Source: Pseudolactococcus plantarum (GTDB lineage: Bacteria > Bacillota > Bacilli > Lactobacillales > Streptococcaceae). From it: 64,000 nt of DNA. Below are positions 9,479 through 18,439 of the stretch, one piece after another. The notes beneath the pieces were generated by a model. That model made no database searches and was not told where the DNA came from. It saw nothing but the letters and a program-made list of their open reading frames with translations. The position numbers and the translations under genes are program-made. The stretch is from the NCBI RefSeq assembly GCF_002441715.1, contig NZ_JXJX01000005.1, forward strand, positions 110,442 to 174,441. The letters run 5' to 3'. Positions within the stretch are counted from its first letter, which is position 1. Each line of letters opens with the position of its first letter.

Positions 9479-11473
9479 TTAATCGTTTGATAACGCTTCG
9501 ATTGGATTGAGTGATGCAGCTTTACCAGCAGGCATCAAACTAGCAAACAAGGCAATGATGATTGCAATGATAATGCTACCAATAACAGCTCCTGCAGATA
9601 CTTGAATAATACTGTATTTATCAAGTAAGTTACTAACTGCTGAGTTAACGATTACTTGACCTATGAAAGCCACAATAATCCCTAAGACTGCTGAGGCTAG
9701 TCCTAAAATAATTGTTTCAACGACAAATAATGACCGAATATCACGTTTACGTGCACCTAAAGCGCGAAGAATACCAATTTCTTTCGTTCTTTCAGCGACT
9801 GACATGTAAGTTGTTGCGATAATCATCATCAAACTAACTAATAGTGAAATCCCCGCAATCATAGCTAAGACAATCGTTACGATAGAGGTAATCGTATTGA
9901 TTGGCTCCAATACTGTCCCAACAGAGAACGTAACAAAGTCTTTTTTACCATTTGTTTTCAATGATTGGATTTTCTTAACCACACTATCTACATTATGACT
10001 ATCATCAATCGTTGGTACGATATAGTTAGGTTCACTCACTAGCCCTTTATCTTTAAAAGTTTGTGACACTGTTTTAAAGTTCATCGTTAGGGCATTAGTT
10101 GCTGCATTTCCTTTGATGACACCTGAAACTTTGAGGTCTTGAGCGATATCAACTTCTTTTCCAGCTGCATCAGCCATCTTATAGCTGATATGGATTGTTT
10201 TACCAACTAATTTTTTCCAATTTGATTTATCCCATTTTTTGGCAAAAGTATCTGTCACAACCACTTCGTTTTGTCCAGGTTTTTCACCAGTTAAGAGTGA
10301 ACTATCCGTATTCATGTCTGTCCAAGTTTGAATTTGTCTGAAAGGTTCTTTAGTCGTCCCAATCGTCACCTCTAAATTAGCAGGCATTACGTTAAAGCCT
10401 TTTTCAACTTTTTTAACATGATCTAACTTGGCGACTTTATCAACCAGTGTATCTGTAATCGCTGTTTTTTCACTATTAACGATCATCGACTGTTGACTTT
10501 CACCCATGGCTTCATCATTTTTCTTGTTATTATCTTCTGTCACACGCTTCATGACAAGAGGTACATTAGGATTAGCTAAATCAGTAACCATCTTATTCAT
10601 ATAGCCTTTAGCACCATTTCCTAGGCCAAGGAAAAACATAACAGAGAATAATCCGATGGCTACACCAATCATAATCATCAAATTTTGTTTCCAGTTATGT
10701 AGAAAGTGTTGTGAAGCCATTCTTGTTTTAGCAGAAAATGATAGTGTTTTTGTTTTAAAATCACGTGCTTTTTCAACTGCTGGGTAAGCTGGTTTGATCC
10801 GTTCATCAGACGTTACTTGACCATCTGCTAGATGAACGATTCTTGTCCCATGATCTGCTACTTCTTGTGAATGTGTTACCACGATGACTGTTTTACCACT
10901 TTTAGCAATATCTGACAGAATTGTCAATACGTCTTGTGTGTTTTGTGAATCAAGTGCACCAGTGGGCTCATCCGCAATAATAATATCAGGATCGTTAGCA
11001 AGTGCACGAGCAATCGCAACCCGTTGCTTTTGTCCTCCTGATAACTGATTTGGATTTTTCTTTTTATGTTCGAATAATCCTACTTGTTTTAATAGTGCTT
11101 CAGCTTTTTGTATTTGTGCTTTGTGAGATAGATTCGTCATCTTAAGTGAAATCAAGACATTATCTAAAACACTCAGATAGCTGACCAAGTTAAAGGATTG
11201 AAAAATAAAGCCAACAGTATCTCTACGATACTCATCCATTGATTTTTCTTTTTTATCAGCTTGCTTAACACCATTCACGATGACTTCACCATCGTATTTA
11301 CGATCTAATCCACCGATGATATTCATCAAGGTAGATTTACCACCACCAGATTCACCAAGAATTGAGACAAAATCACCTTTGTCAAAACTCAAGTCAATCC
11401 CTTTTAGCACTGGAAATTCTTCTTTACCAAGAAAATAAGATTTCCTAATGTTGTTCAATGTTAAAATTGTCAT
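9479..11473 (-). CDS. MacB-like ABC exporter, fused ATPase-permease
   Basis: 664-aa protein with an N-terminal ABC ATPase (Walker A GESGGGKST near residue 40, signature [14 protein letters not shown], Walker B IIIADEPTGALD) fused to a MacB/FtsX permease. Membrane part: one helix near residue 265-288, a large extracellular domain of about 220 aa, then three helices near the C-terminus including the conserved cytoplasmic motif RTKEIGILRALGARKRDI. MacB-type transporters act as mechanotransmitters or exporters of peptides and antimicrobials. In Firmicutes the ATPase and permease are usually separate genes, so the fusion is notable. No two-component system or adaptor lies beside it, and its substrate cannot be read from the sequence. 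Monocistronic. Confidence 0.88.
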   Translation of the reverse strand: MTILTLNNIRKSYFLGKEEFPVLKGIDLSFDKGDFVSILGESGGGKSTLMNIIGGLDRKYDGEVIVNGVKQADKKEKSMDEYRRDTVGFIFQSFNLVSYLSVLDNVLISLKMTNLSHKAQIQKAEALLKQVGLFEHKKKNPNQLSGGQKQRVAIARALANDPDIIIADEPTGALDSQNTQDVLTILSDIAKSGKTVIVVTHSQEVADHGTRIVHLADGQVTSDERIKPAYPAVEKARDFKTKTLSFSAKTRMASQHFLHNWKQNLMIMIGVAIGLFSVMFFLGLGNGAKGYMNKMVTDLANPNVPLVMKRVTEDNNKKNDEAMGESQQSMIVNSEKTAITDTLVDKVAKLDHVKKVEKGFNVMPANLEVTIGTTKEPFRQIQTWTDMNTDSSLLTGEKPGQNEVVVTDTFAKKWDKSNWKKLVGKTIHISYKMADAAGKEVDIAQDLKVSGVIKGNAATNALTMNFKTVSQTFKDKGLVSEPNYIVPTIDDSHNVDSVVKKIQSLKTNGKKDFVTFSVGTVLEPINTITSIVTIVLAMIAGISLLVSLMMIIATTYMSVAERTKEIGILRALGARKRDIRSLFVVETIILGLASAVLGIIVAFIGQVIVNSAVSNLLDKYSIIQVSAGAVIGSIIIAIIIALFASLMPAGKAASLNPIEALSND

Positions 11474-11603
11474 TAATATGACCTTCCCTTTTCTAAAATT
11501 ACTTTCTCATTTATTGTAAAGTTTTTTCAGTAAATTTTCATGGGTCTAAAGGCCTATTTTTCAGTTTATTAATGCGCAATTATCATTTTATAGGGCAACA
11601 ACA

Positions 11604-11918
11604 TCAACTCATCAAGCGTAGACAAGCCATCACAATAACACCAGTCAAGACAGATAACATTAAGGACTTTCGAAAGTAACCGACCAAAAAAGAAGGGATC
11701 ATGGCTAAAGTTCGCATCCAATCAAGACTTGGCAAACTTCCCTGATGCAAGACCAGTAATTCAGAGAGTAATAAACTTGTCATCATTGATAAGGATAGAT
11801 AGGTTAAAAAACGTTTAAAAAATGGCGGAAATTGGATTGCTTTAGCAAGTGGAAAAGGGATAACTCTGGTTATCCACGTGACACTGACGCTTAACACTAA
11901 AGTAAGATAGAAATACAT
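11604..11918 (-). CDS. azlD: branched-chain amino acid export subunit AzlD
   Basis: 104-aa membrane protein with three to four hydrophobic helices and the AzlD signature TRVIPFPLA near residue 17. It forms the small subunit of an AzlCD exporter for branched-chain or analogue amino acids. Its start overlaps the last base of azlC, so the two are translationally coupled. Confidence 0.85.
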   Translation of the reverse strand: MYFYLTLVLSVSVTWITRVIPFPLAKAIQFPPFFKRFLTYLSLSMMTSLLLSELLVLHQGSLPSLDWMRTLAMIPSFLVGYFRKSLMLSVLTGVIVMACLRLMS

Positions 11919-12646
11919 CAGGCGACCTCCACTGTCTGATCTTGTTTAGGCGAGGTTAATAACGCACCAACCAAAGCACCGATAACCGTCGCAATTAATA
12001 CAGCTAAGTAACTAGATGCCCAGATCCCCACAAAAACGTAAATGAGTATAGAGGCAATCATAACAGTAAACACTACCGATAATTTTTCATGTGTCACCAT
12101 CGAGTCTATCGTCAAGGCTAATAAGCCAATGAACATGGCAACTAAGGCATAGTCGATACCGTATTTTTCTGGGTTTGGGATCAAACTACCTAAAGCTGTT
12201 ACGATAACTGTCGATAATACCCATGTCAAGTAACTCATGACATTTACACCATGCATCCACATCGGTGTGATAGGCGAGCGTTTTGCCTGCTCTAGCGTTA
12301 ATACCCCAAATGATTCATCTGTAATCAATGACCCCATCAGTAAACCAGATATCAAGGATTGATTCGGAAATACTTGACTCGTCACTAGACTTTGCAAAAA
12401 CATCCTGAAATTCACTAAAAATACAGTCAAAACCATGATAGATATTGGCGTGTTAACTGCCATCATTGCAACGATAATAAACTGTGAAGCACCTGCATAT
12501 AAAAAGACTGACAAACAAAATACTTGCCAAATACTATAGCCTTGGGCACTAGCCACGATCCCAAAAGCTGCACCAATACTAATATAGCTCAAACTAACTG
12601 GGATCGCTGAGCGTACACCGTCCCAAAACGTCACCTTATTTTTCAT
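11918..12646 (-). CDS. azlC: branched-chain amino acid exporter AzlC
   Basis: 242-aa integral membrane protein. Seen: family start WDGVRSAIPVSLSYISIGAAFG and further AzlC blocks (CLSVFLYAGASQFI; TDESFGVL). With AzlD it exports branched-chain amino acids. CTAGGAG ribosome site 8 nt before ATG 12646. A probable extended -10 (TGtTATAAT) lies at 12676-12684. No Lrp/AsnC-type regulator is adjacent. Confidence 0.9.
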   Translation of the reverse strand: MKNKVTFWDGVRSAIPVSLSYISIGAAFGIVASAQGYSIWQVFCLSVFLYAGASQFIIVAMMAVNTPISIMVLTVFLVNFRMFLQSLVTSQVFPNQSLISGLLMGSLITDESFGVLTLEQAKRSPITPMWMHGVNVMSYLTWVLSTVIVTALGSLIPNPEKYGIDYALVAMFIGLLALTIDSMVTHEKLSVVFTVMIASILIYVFVGIWASSYLAVLIATVIGALVGALLTSPKQDQTVEVA

Positions 12647-12675
12647 CTTATAAACTCCTAGAGTGTAATAGGCAT

Positions 12676-12684
12676 ATTATAACA
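12676..12684 (-). promoter_or_regulatory. extended -10 of azlCD
   Basis: Minus-strand TGTTATAAT (-10 at 12676-12681); no good -35, as expected for an extended -10 promoter. Confidence 0.45.
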
Positions 12685-12699
12685 AAAAAAAGTTAGGTT

Positions 12700-12915
12700 T
12701 TACATTAAATCAATAAACACAGAAAAAATAAGATAAAGTATAAAAACTGGTAAATATCCCAAGTTCAGTATGAATTTAGATAAGGCAAGTGCCATTTGCA
12801 TCAGCGCAATAACTGTAAGTATCAACCAAATATAAAGATTATCAAAATTTATCTTTCTTGCAAACACTCCCGTGTTCAAATCTCCACCAATTATTCCCTG
12901 TTCTACTAGAACCAT
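12700..12915 (-). CDS. unrecognised small two-helix membrane protein (doubtful)
   Basis: 71-codon frame with a soluble N-terminal stretch of about 25 residues and two strongly hydrophobic segments (about residues 28-47 and 52-70). The hydrophobic layout looks protein-like, but the candidate start at 12915 has no ribosome site and I know no homologue. It may be a remnant of a longer membrane protein. The azlC promoter begins directly downstream of it. The flanking stretch 12916-13110 shows nothing else. Confidence 0.3.
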   Translation of the reverse strand: MVLVEQGIIGGDLNTGVFARKINFDNLYIWLILTVIALMQMALALSKFILNLGYLPVFILYLIFSVFIDLM

Positions 12916-13116
12916 TTCTGTTGCAACATAGCATTATTAAAGTGATCTAAGATGAAAATTAAAAAATATCGTATCAGTAGAAACGACAGATAATAATCAG
13001 AATAAGCGTAATTAGGCAATCACACATGTCAGTATTACCGCTAATTACTTCATCAAGGATAGCGTTAAAGTAAGCTTCACTATAATCTAAATATTTCTTA
13101 TTTTTGTTATATAAAA

Positions 13117-13145
13117 TTAAGAGTTTAAGAAATGTATGATATAAT
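13117..13145 (+). promoter_or_regulatory. promoter of the lipoprotein gene
   Basis: TTAAGA (13117-13122), 17-nt spacer, TATAAT (13140-13145) with the TGA extension; about 40-nt leader. Confidence 0.6.
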
Positions 13146-13187
13146 TAGGTTAGCAAGGAATTAATTTTTAATAACAAAGGAGAGATT

Positions 13188-13715
13188 ATGAAAAAGAAAA
13201 TATTTACTATTTTAACTGCTACTGTTTTATTGGTAACGTTGTCGGGTTGTGGCAATAAAGATACAGCTACGTCTTCAAGTTCAAAATCCAGCATCTCAGA
13301 ATCTAAAAAATCTGATTCATCTAAATCATCTGAATCATCTAAATCATCTGAATCAAAGTCGAATAACACTACAAGTAACACTAATTCAACTGATCACTTT
13401 GATACCATGATCAGTGCAGCTCAATCTCAAACTGAACAGATAAAAAAACAATCTGGTGGTACATACTCAGACATTGCAGTTGAAAAAGGTGATAATCATA
13501 CTATTATCTACAAGTACACTTATGCAAAAGATCCTGGTATAGAGATAGATGCAACAGCTTTGAAACCTACTTTAGTAAAAGGAATGAAGCCTGTCATCGA
13601 TGGTATTAAAGCAATGGTTCCTGACGTAAAAATACGAGTTATTTATCTGAAACCTGATAAAACTGAATTAGCAAATATCTTAATTACACAAAGTGATACA
13701 GATGCAGTCAACTAA
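13188..13715 (+). CDS. surface lipoprotein with Ser-rich linker and DUF4854-like domain
   Basis: 175 aa. Seen: a lipoprotein signal peptide with lipobox LSGC (Cys21 lipidated), a Ser/Lys/Glu-rich unstructured linker (about residues 27-65), and a compact C-terminal domain (about residues 66-172). The linker would hold the domain off the membrane. The domain (IIYKYTYAKDPGIEI, then a long helix) resembles the DUF4854 lipoproteins of Lactobacillales; no function is known to me. AAGGAGAG ribosome site, own promoter and terminator, so monocistronic. The linker is coded by a short tandem repeat that can change length in frame. Confidence 0.8.
   Translation: MKKKIFTILTATVLLVTLSGCGNKDTATSSSSKSSISESKKSDSSKSSESSKSSESKSNNTTSNTNSTDHFDTMISAAQSQTEQIKKQSGGTYSDIAVEKGDNHTIIYKYTYAKDPGIEIDATALKPTLVKGMKPVIDGIKAMVPDVKIRVIYLKPDKTELANILITQSDTDAVN
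13317..13352 (+). repeat. two 18-bp tandem repeats in the lipoprotein linker
   Basis: Two exact copies of an 18-bp unit coding SSKSSE. Because the unit is a multiple of three, slippage would change linker length without a frameshift. Confidence 0.8.
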
Positions 13716-13725
13716 TTTCATCTGT

Positions 13726-13760
13726 TAAAAAACCAATGATCATATGGTCGTTGGTTTTTT
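13726..13760 (+). terminator. terminator of the lipoprotein gene
   Basis: AAAAAACCAA ... TTGGTTTTTT hairpin. The stretch 13761-13950 after it contains no gene that I can see. Confidence 0.85.
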
Positions 13761-13958
13761 AGTATCTTGCTTTATCGTATACATCCTTATATATCAATTC
13801 TCGCAGAATTAAAATTACCCACTAAAAGCGATAGTAGAAAGAGCTGGTCACTTTGACGAGAGATTGACACTAAGTATTGATACTCATGAAACAGAAAATA
13901 CTAAATAAATTTGCTAGTTTTTGCCCCTTTCTCGCCACTTTTAATAAAAATCAAGAAC

Positions 13959-14002
13959 AAAAAGAGCTCTAAGGCCTTTGAAACAAAGGCTTAGAGCTTT
14001 TA
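13959..14002 (-). terminator. terminator of rpsD
   Basis: Long hairpin AGCTCTAAGGCCTTTG / CAAAGGCTTAGAGCT (one bulge) with a minus-strand T run. Confidence 0.9.
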
Positions 14003-14007
14003 TGATA

Positions 14008-14619
14008 TTACATTTGTTTGTTGTAGTATTCAACGATAAGTGCTTCGTTGATTTCTGGGTTGATTTCGTCACGTTCTGGTAAACGTGTGAATGTACCTTC
14101 AAGTTTATCAGCATCAAAAGTGATAAAGCTTGGACGTCCAAGAGTTGCTTCAACAGCTTCAAGGATTGCTGGTACTTTGATTGATTTTTCGCGAACTGAA
14201 ATCACATCACCAGTGTTTACACGGTATGAAGGGATATCAACGCGTGAACCGTTAACCAAGATATGACCGTGGTTAACGAATTGACGTGCTTGACGACGAG
14301 TTGTTGCTAAACCAAGACGGTAAACAACGTTATCAAGACGACGTTCAAGAAGTAACATGAAGTTAAAACCAAGTGTACCTTCTTTAGCTTTTGTTGCTTG
14401 AACAAACAAGTTACGGAATTGACGTTCAGAGATACCGTAAGTAAAACGAAGTTTTTGTTTTTCAGCCAATTGCAAACCGTACTCAGAAAGTTTAGAGCGG
14501 TTGTTTGGACCGTGTTGACCTGGTACGTAGTTACGACGTGAAATTTCTTTACCAGTACCTGTAAGTGATACGCCTAAGCGACGTGATTGTTTCCATGATG
14601 GACCTGTATAACGTGACAT
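14008..14619 (-). CDS. rpsD: 30S ribosomal protein S4
   Basis: Primary 16S rRNA-binding assembly protein of the 30S body. 203 aa, the usual length. Seen: N-terminus [15 protein letters not shown], and the S4 RNA-binding domain ([15 protein letters not shown] ... [18 protein letters not shown]). The zinc-type cysteines of some S4 paralogues are absent. The frame continues upstream into the leader, but ATG 14619 has AAGGAGAC and the canonical N-terminus. Likely autoregulated through the leader at 14620-14766. Confidence 0.98.
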   Translation of the reverse strand: MSRYTGPSWKQSRRLGVSLTGTGKEISRRNYVPGQHGPNNRSKLSEYGLQLAEKQKLRFTYGISERQFRNLFVQATKAKEGTLGFNFMLLLERRLDNVVYRLGLATTRRQARQFVNHGHILVNGSRVDIPSYRVNTGDVISVREKSIKVPAILEAVEATLGRPSFITFDADKLEGTFTRLPERDEINPEINEALIVEYYNKQM

Positions 14620-14800
14620 GAATATGTCTCCTTCAAAAATAATATTTGAAGAGCATGATTTGGCAAGCTTCCGGTTCGTGCATATCCAGTTCGCCTCACA
14701 GCTTTGGTTACTTGGTAACACTGGATATGTTGACGATGCCCTATCTCGCGGCTGCATAACTCAACCTTATCAGTATATCATGGTAACCCTAATCTGTCAA
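14620..14800 (-). promoter_or_regulatory. rpsD promoter and structured S4-type autoregulatory leader
   Basis: Promoter on the minus strand: TTGACA (14795-14800), 17 nt, TATACT (14772-14777), inside the 3' end of the upstream methyltransferase gene. The leader of about 146 nt holds a 10-bp inverted repeat CATATCCAGT (14681-14690) / ACTGGATATG (14720-14729) enclosing a second hairpin at 14706-14719, followed by a GC-rich single strand. In Bacillus, S4 represses its own mRNA by binding a leader pseudoknot. The same role here is inferred from position and foldedness. Confidence 0.65.
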
Positions 14801-15517
14801 GGAGAACATTAAAATACCAGCCGCTACAGCAACATTTAAAGATTCTGCTTGTCCCGGCATCGAGATATGTGCTAAGATATCCGCCGTATTTGCTGTTTCA
14901 GTCGTAATACCTGATCCCTCATTTCCCATAATCAAGGCAAATTTTTCAGGTGTTTTAATCGTTTTATAATCTACTGATTCATCAGATAAGGTTGTCGCAA
15001 TGACAGCAACATCTGCATCTGCTAACTGTTGATAACAGGTAAGTGCCTCTACATCTTGAACAACAGGTAAATGAAACTGTGAGCCTTGCATGGTTCTAAG
15101 GACTTTTGGCGAGTAAACATCTGCACTGCCTTTAGTCAATACCACACCAGAGAACCCTGCTGCATCTGCAGTACGGATCATCGTGCCAACATTTCCCGGG
15201 TCTTGCACGTTTTCTAAAATGAGTAATTTTGTAAACAAACTAGGTACGAGTTGATCAGATGGTAAACTGACTTCTGTTATAATCCCTTGAGGCGTTTCGG
15301 CATCCGATAAAAATTTCATTACCTCATCAGATACAAGTGTCACATCTGGTAAATGACCAAATTTTTCTGTCACAAAAACTTGCTTAATCTCAGCATCAGA
15401 TTGGCAAGCTTCTTCATATAAATGGACACCTTCTACTAAATAAGTATCGACTCTATTTTTTTTCTTGTAAAGTTTTTTCGCATTTTTGATGCGTGCATTA
15501 TCTTTTGATGTGATCAT
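14789..15517 (-). CDS. TrmH/SpoU-family RNA 2'-O-ribose methyltransferase
   Basis: 242-aa S-adenosylmethionine-dependent RNA methyltransferase with the SPOUT trefoil knot. Seen: N-terminal substrate-binding domain (ITSKDNARIKNAKKLYKKK), motif 1 LENVQDPGNVGTMIRTADA, and motifs 2/3 ALIMGNEGSGI and ISMPGQAESLNVAVAAGI. The likely target is 23S rRNA (RlmB/TsnR-like), but the base cannot be told. ATG 15517 is favoured: GGAG is 8 nt upstream, while the in-frame ATG at 15523 is too close. The next gene, acyP, is not adjacent as it is in many streptococci. Confidence 0.88.
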   Translation of the reverse strand: MITSKDNARIKNAKKLYKKKNRVDTYLVEGVHLYEEACQSDAEIKQVFVTEKFGHLPDVTLVSDEVMKFLSDAETPQGIITEVSLPSDQLVPSLFTKLLILENVQDPGNVGTMIRTADAAGFSGVVLTKGSADVYSPKVLRTMQGSQFHLPVVQDVEALTCYQQLADADVAVIATTLSDESVDYKTIKTPEKFALIMGNEGSGITTETANTADILAHISMPGQAESLNVAVAAGILMFSLTD

Positions 15518-15608
15518 TTCCATTGCTCCATTATATCTGTAATACAAGGTTACTGTCAATAGCTAACCCCATTAGTAATATACTAGCGATGCTATATTTC
15601 CTCATAAA

Positions 15609-15656
15609 AAAATATCTTGATAAAGGACGGTTTGATCCTTTATAGCAAGATATTTA
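15609..15656 (-). terminator. terminator of the nrtR-nadR-pnuC operon
   Basis: Long hairpin AATATCTTG..TAAAGGA / TCCTTTAT..CAAGATATT with a minus-strand T run. Confidence 0.88.
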
Positions 15657-15680
15657 TTTTTATCTAATCGTACCGATAGT

Positions 15681-16433
15681 CTATTTTTCTCCAGCAGCGG
15701 TTTTATGAAACCAGATATATGCGCCATACACAGCATTAACTAGCATGGCGATTTGTAAGATAAACATCCCAAACACTGAATTACCTGTACTTTGCCATGT
15801 ATTAAACCAAATGATGACATTGATTGCGTCTATTAATAACCAACCGATCCATTGACTACGGTAACCATACGTCATTAACAGTTGACTAATGATCGCTAGT
15901 GGTAATAATGTCGCATCTAAAACAATTTGTTGGCCGCCAAGATGATGACTTGTCAATAAAACTAAACCATAGAGTATAGCGAAGCCAAGAATAGCAATCA
16001 TCGCGCGAGTCATTGTGATTTTTTTAGGTGTGACTTCTGCTTTATGCGTTGATAGCATATCTTTTTGCCAAGCATAAATACCGATAAATTGCATGATGAG
16101 ATAGTAACTTTGTGAAAAAACATCCCCTACTAAACGTGTTTGTGCCGCAACAATTAGCCAAAAAACAGTTGCAATAATCCCAAATGTAAAATTGGTCAAA
16201 CGGCCTCTATTGACTAAAATCAAGTTCATAATCGTAACGACACCTACGATCAAAGATAAGATACTCATGGTATCAAAGGTACCTGAAAATATAAAAGCGA
16301 CGACTTGTGACACAAGTAAGATAGCAAGTAAGAGATAGTCTTGACGTGAGAGTGATCCTAATTCTTGGAAGACGACTTTAGGCGTTAAACATTTTTTTAA
16401 TCCGATAGCTAAAGTGCTGAGTTTTGTATGCAT
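15681..16433 (-). CDS. pnuC: nicotinamide riboside transporter PnuC
   Basis: 250-aa membrane protein with seven to eight hydrophobic helices. It carries nicotinamide riboside into the cell by facilitated diffusion, driven by phosphorylation inside. Seen: the PnuC core TLVNRGRLTNFTFG-like segment, the SQSYYLIMQFIGIYAWQ block with its aromatic substrate-binding residues, and the C-terminal NAVYGAYIWFH. It lies 18 nt after nadR, whose NR-kinase domain traps the substrate. AGAGGAAA ribosome site. Confidence 0.92.
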   Translation of the reverse strand: MHTKLSTLAIGLKKCLTPKVVFQELGSLSRQDYLLLAILLVSQVVAFIFSGTFDTMSILSLIVGVVTIMNLILVNRGRLTNFTFGIIATVFWLIVAAQTRLVGDVFSQSYYLIMQFIGIYAWQKDMLSTHKAEVTPKKITMTRAMIAILGFAILYGLVLLTSHHLGGQQIVLDATLLPLAIISQLLMTYGYRSQWIGWLLIDAINVIIWFNTWQSTGNSVFGMFILQIAMLVNAVYGAYIWFHKTAAGEK

Positions 16434-16451
16434 AATCTTTTCCTCTATTTT

Positions 16452-17585
16452 TCATTGTAGGTGCTCTATTTTGATGTTTAAATGTGTTTCTAAAGCTTGT
16501 ACGGCCTGTTGGTACCTGAGATAAAATCCTTCTTGGGGTGTTTGACCTTCTTGATCTAATAAAACAATCTTGTCTTCAAACCCATACTGTTTAAAATACC
16601 ACATGAGTTTCTGATGATAGTCATGTCGGCTATTTTCCCATTCCATATTCCGAAAGCCATCATCGACATAGGCTGTAACTGGAGGGATTACTAAAATTAA
16701 ATCAAATGTCTCTTTGGCGATTGTAATGTCAAATAAATCATTCAGCTGTTCATTTTCTGTTTTCGATAAATACAAGTCAGCATAGGCTTTAGTTACAATC
16801 GCATCTGTATCAAAAAATGTGACACCGTTATTAGATGGGCTACAAATTTCATTATAATTGGCACGACTTTGTCCGATGATAAAATTTGCATAATCACTTG
16901 CAGTCAACTCTTCATCTGTGATGTTAGCCGTCTCTTCATATAATCTAGCATATTCTTCAGAAAATGGTGCATTGATAGAGCGTGCCAAGCGTCGCACTAA
17001 CGTTGATTTACCGGTACTAGCTGACCCTGCAATGATTACTTTCTTTGTAAAATGACGTCTAAAGACACGATTGATTTTTTCCCAATGTCTAACAGGATTT
17101 TCTCGAATTTCAGTAGCTGATATGGCAATACTCTTTCTATTTTGAAGTGCGACCTGAACATTTTGAGGTAATCTTTTTTCAAGTTCTACTTGATATTCTG
17201 GTTCACTCACATAAATCGTAAAGTTAGTTGCTTCAAACACACCTTCGATATTTAAGGCAATACTTCTAAGCAAGTGTAATGTCCATTCATCCCAGCCTTG
17301 TGGATATGTTGGGATGTCATTTTCATTCAACATCGCAACGCGTAAGTTAGCTTCGTCATTATAGGCTTCTCTCAGATAGCGAAATCGCTTTTCTAGAGAT
17401 AAACCAATCTTATCGCCACGATCACCATCACTGCCTGAGACGATAACAAGCGCTGCATCATGGTTCATCAAAGATTTATAGATTAATTGTTGGTGTCCAA
17501 CATGGAGCGGTGCAAAAGTGCCAAAAGTAATGCCAATGTGCTGTCCTGTTAGTTTTCGCTTACTAATATTATTAATTTCCATCAT
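16452..17585 (-). CDS. nadR: bifunctional NMN adenylyltransferase / ribosylnicotinamide kinase NadR
   Basis: 377 aa. N-terminal nucleotidyltransferase (GTFAPLHVGHQQLI, residues about 21-34; later SISATEIR-type motif AISATEIRENP) and a C-terminal P-loop kinase (IIAGSASTGKSTLVRRLA, about residue 187). It phosphorylates nicotinamide riboside to NMN and adenylates NMN to NAD. The helix-turn-helix repressor domain of enterobacterial NadR is absent; here regulation is probably by the adjacent nrtR. Start ATG 17585 has AGAGG 5 nt upstream. Second gene of the operon. Confidence 0.93.
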   Translation of the reverse strand: MMEINNISKRKLTGQHIGITFGTFAPLHVGHQQLIYKSLMNHDAALVIVSGSDGDRGDKIGLSLEKRFRYLREAYNDEANLRVAMLNENDIPTYPQGWDEWTLHLLRSIALNIEGVFEATNFTIYVSEPEYQVELEKRLPQNVQVALQNRKSIAISATEIRENPVRHWEKINRVFRRHFTKKVIIAGSASTGKSTLVRRLARSINAPFSEEYARLYEETANITDEELTASDYANFIIGQSRANYNEICSPSNNGVTFFDTDAIVTKAYADLYLSKTENEQLNDLFDITIAKETFDLILVIPPVTAYVDDGFRNMEWENSRHDYHQKLMWYFKQYGFEDKIVLLDQEGQTPQEGFYLRYQQAVQALETHLNIKIEHLQ

Positions 17586-17653
17586 TTGTTCCTCTTGTTA
17601 TCTTCCTAGACTACTCTACTACTCAGCAGTAAATCGACTATAGAGATGTCTTA

Positions 17654-18439
17654 TCAGCTTCTAAAACGCAAAATCTTTTTAGGTCTACCTGGTTTTTGGG
17701 GATTTTGTTCAAACAACCCTGTATCCATCAAGATTGGATTATTTTTAACATAGGTTTTCACAAAATTACCAGTCGAATAGTCTTCGAATTTTGTATCAAA
17801 GTGCTTTAAGACGACTAGGGCATCTGTCGAGATAAATGTTTCACCTAAGACACGCAGAATATCCGGTGTCACATCTAAACTCTCTTTAATACGCTTAAAA
17901 GTAGCCAACACGATTGCTTTATGGTCAAATGCTAAATCATCTAAGGTAACCGTTTCATCAGGATGCTTAAATGCTAATTCATTTTCTGCAGTATGCGTTA
18001 TGGTAAACCACTTGGCTTGCAACGCATCATCTCCTGCTTGTGGTGAGACAAAAGGATATAGAAATGTCGCGTGAGCAATCGAGATGATCCATTGTCTAGG
18101 GTCTCGTTTTGGATCTGTAAATGCACCAATTTGCCACATTTGTCTATTATCTGTAATCCTGACACCTGTCTCTTCAGTCGTCTCACGTAATGCAGCTGCT
18201 TTAGCTGATTCAGTCGGCTCTACAAATCCACCAACCAAAGCGAATTTTCCTTTAAAGGGATGCGCTTTTCTCTCAATTAGCAGAATTTTTAATTGCTCAT
18301 CTGATGGATCAAACCCAAAGATAAGGTTATCGACTGTCATCGCAGGTTTGTCATAACTGCCCCAATCTTGTGTTTTGTACCATGCGAGATACTCTGCTTC
18401 ACTGGCTTTTGTTTCATAGTATCGTTTATCTTTTTTCAT
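17654..18439 (-). CDS. nrtR: NrtR, Nudix-related transcriptional regulator of NAD metabolism
   Basis: 261 aa. N-terminal Nudix domain (about residues 25-160) followed by a C-terminal winged-helix domain (VLGETFISTDALVVLKHFD...; basic end PGRPKKILRF). NrtR repressors bind DNA with the winged helix and release it on ADP-ribose. The Nudix box G-x5-E-x7-RE-x2-EE-x-G is complete (GFVEPTESAKAAALRETTEE then TGV), so hydrolysis may be retained, unlike many NrtR proteins. Context supports the call: first gene before nadR-pnuC, with a perfect 25-bp dyad on its own promoter. The start ATG lies 6 nt after the -10, with no Shine-Dalgarno. Confidence 0.88.
   Translation of the reverse strand: MKKDKRYYETKASEAEYLAWYKTQDWGSYDKPAMTVDNLIFGFDPSDEQLKILLIERKAHPFKGKFALVGGFVEPTESAKAAALRETTEETGVRITDNRQMWQIGAFTDPKRDPRQWIISIAHATFLYPFVSPQAGDDALQAKWFTITHTAENELAFKHPDETVTLDDLAFDHKAIVLATFKRIKESLDVTPDILRVLGETFISTDALVVLKHFDTKFEDYSTGNFVKTYVKNNPILMDTGLFEQNPQKPGRPKKILRFRS

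Noticed and set aside
14048..14266. 72-codon plus-strand ORF within rpsD
   Set aside because: Antisense to a ribosomal protein gene; no start signal or homology.
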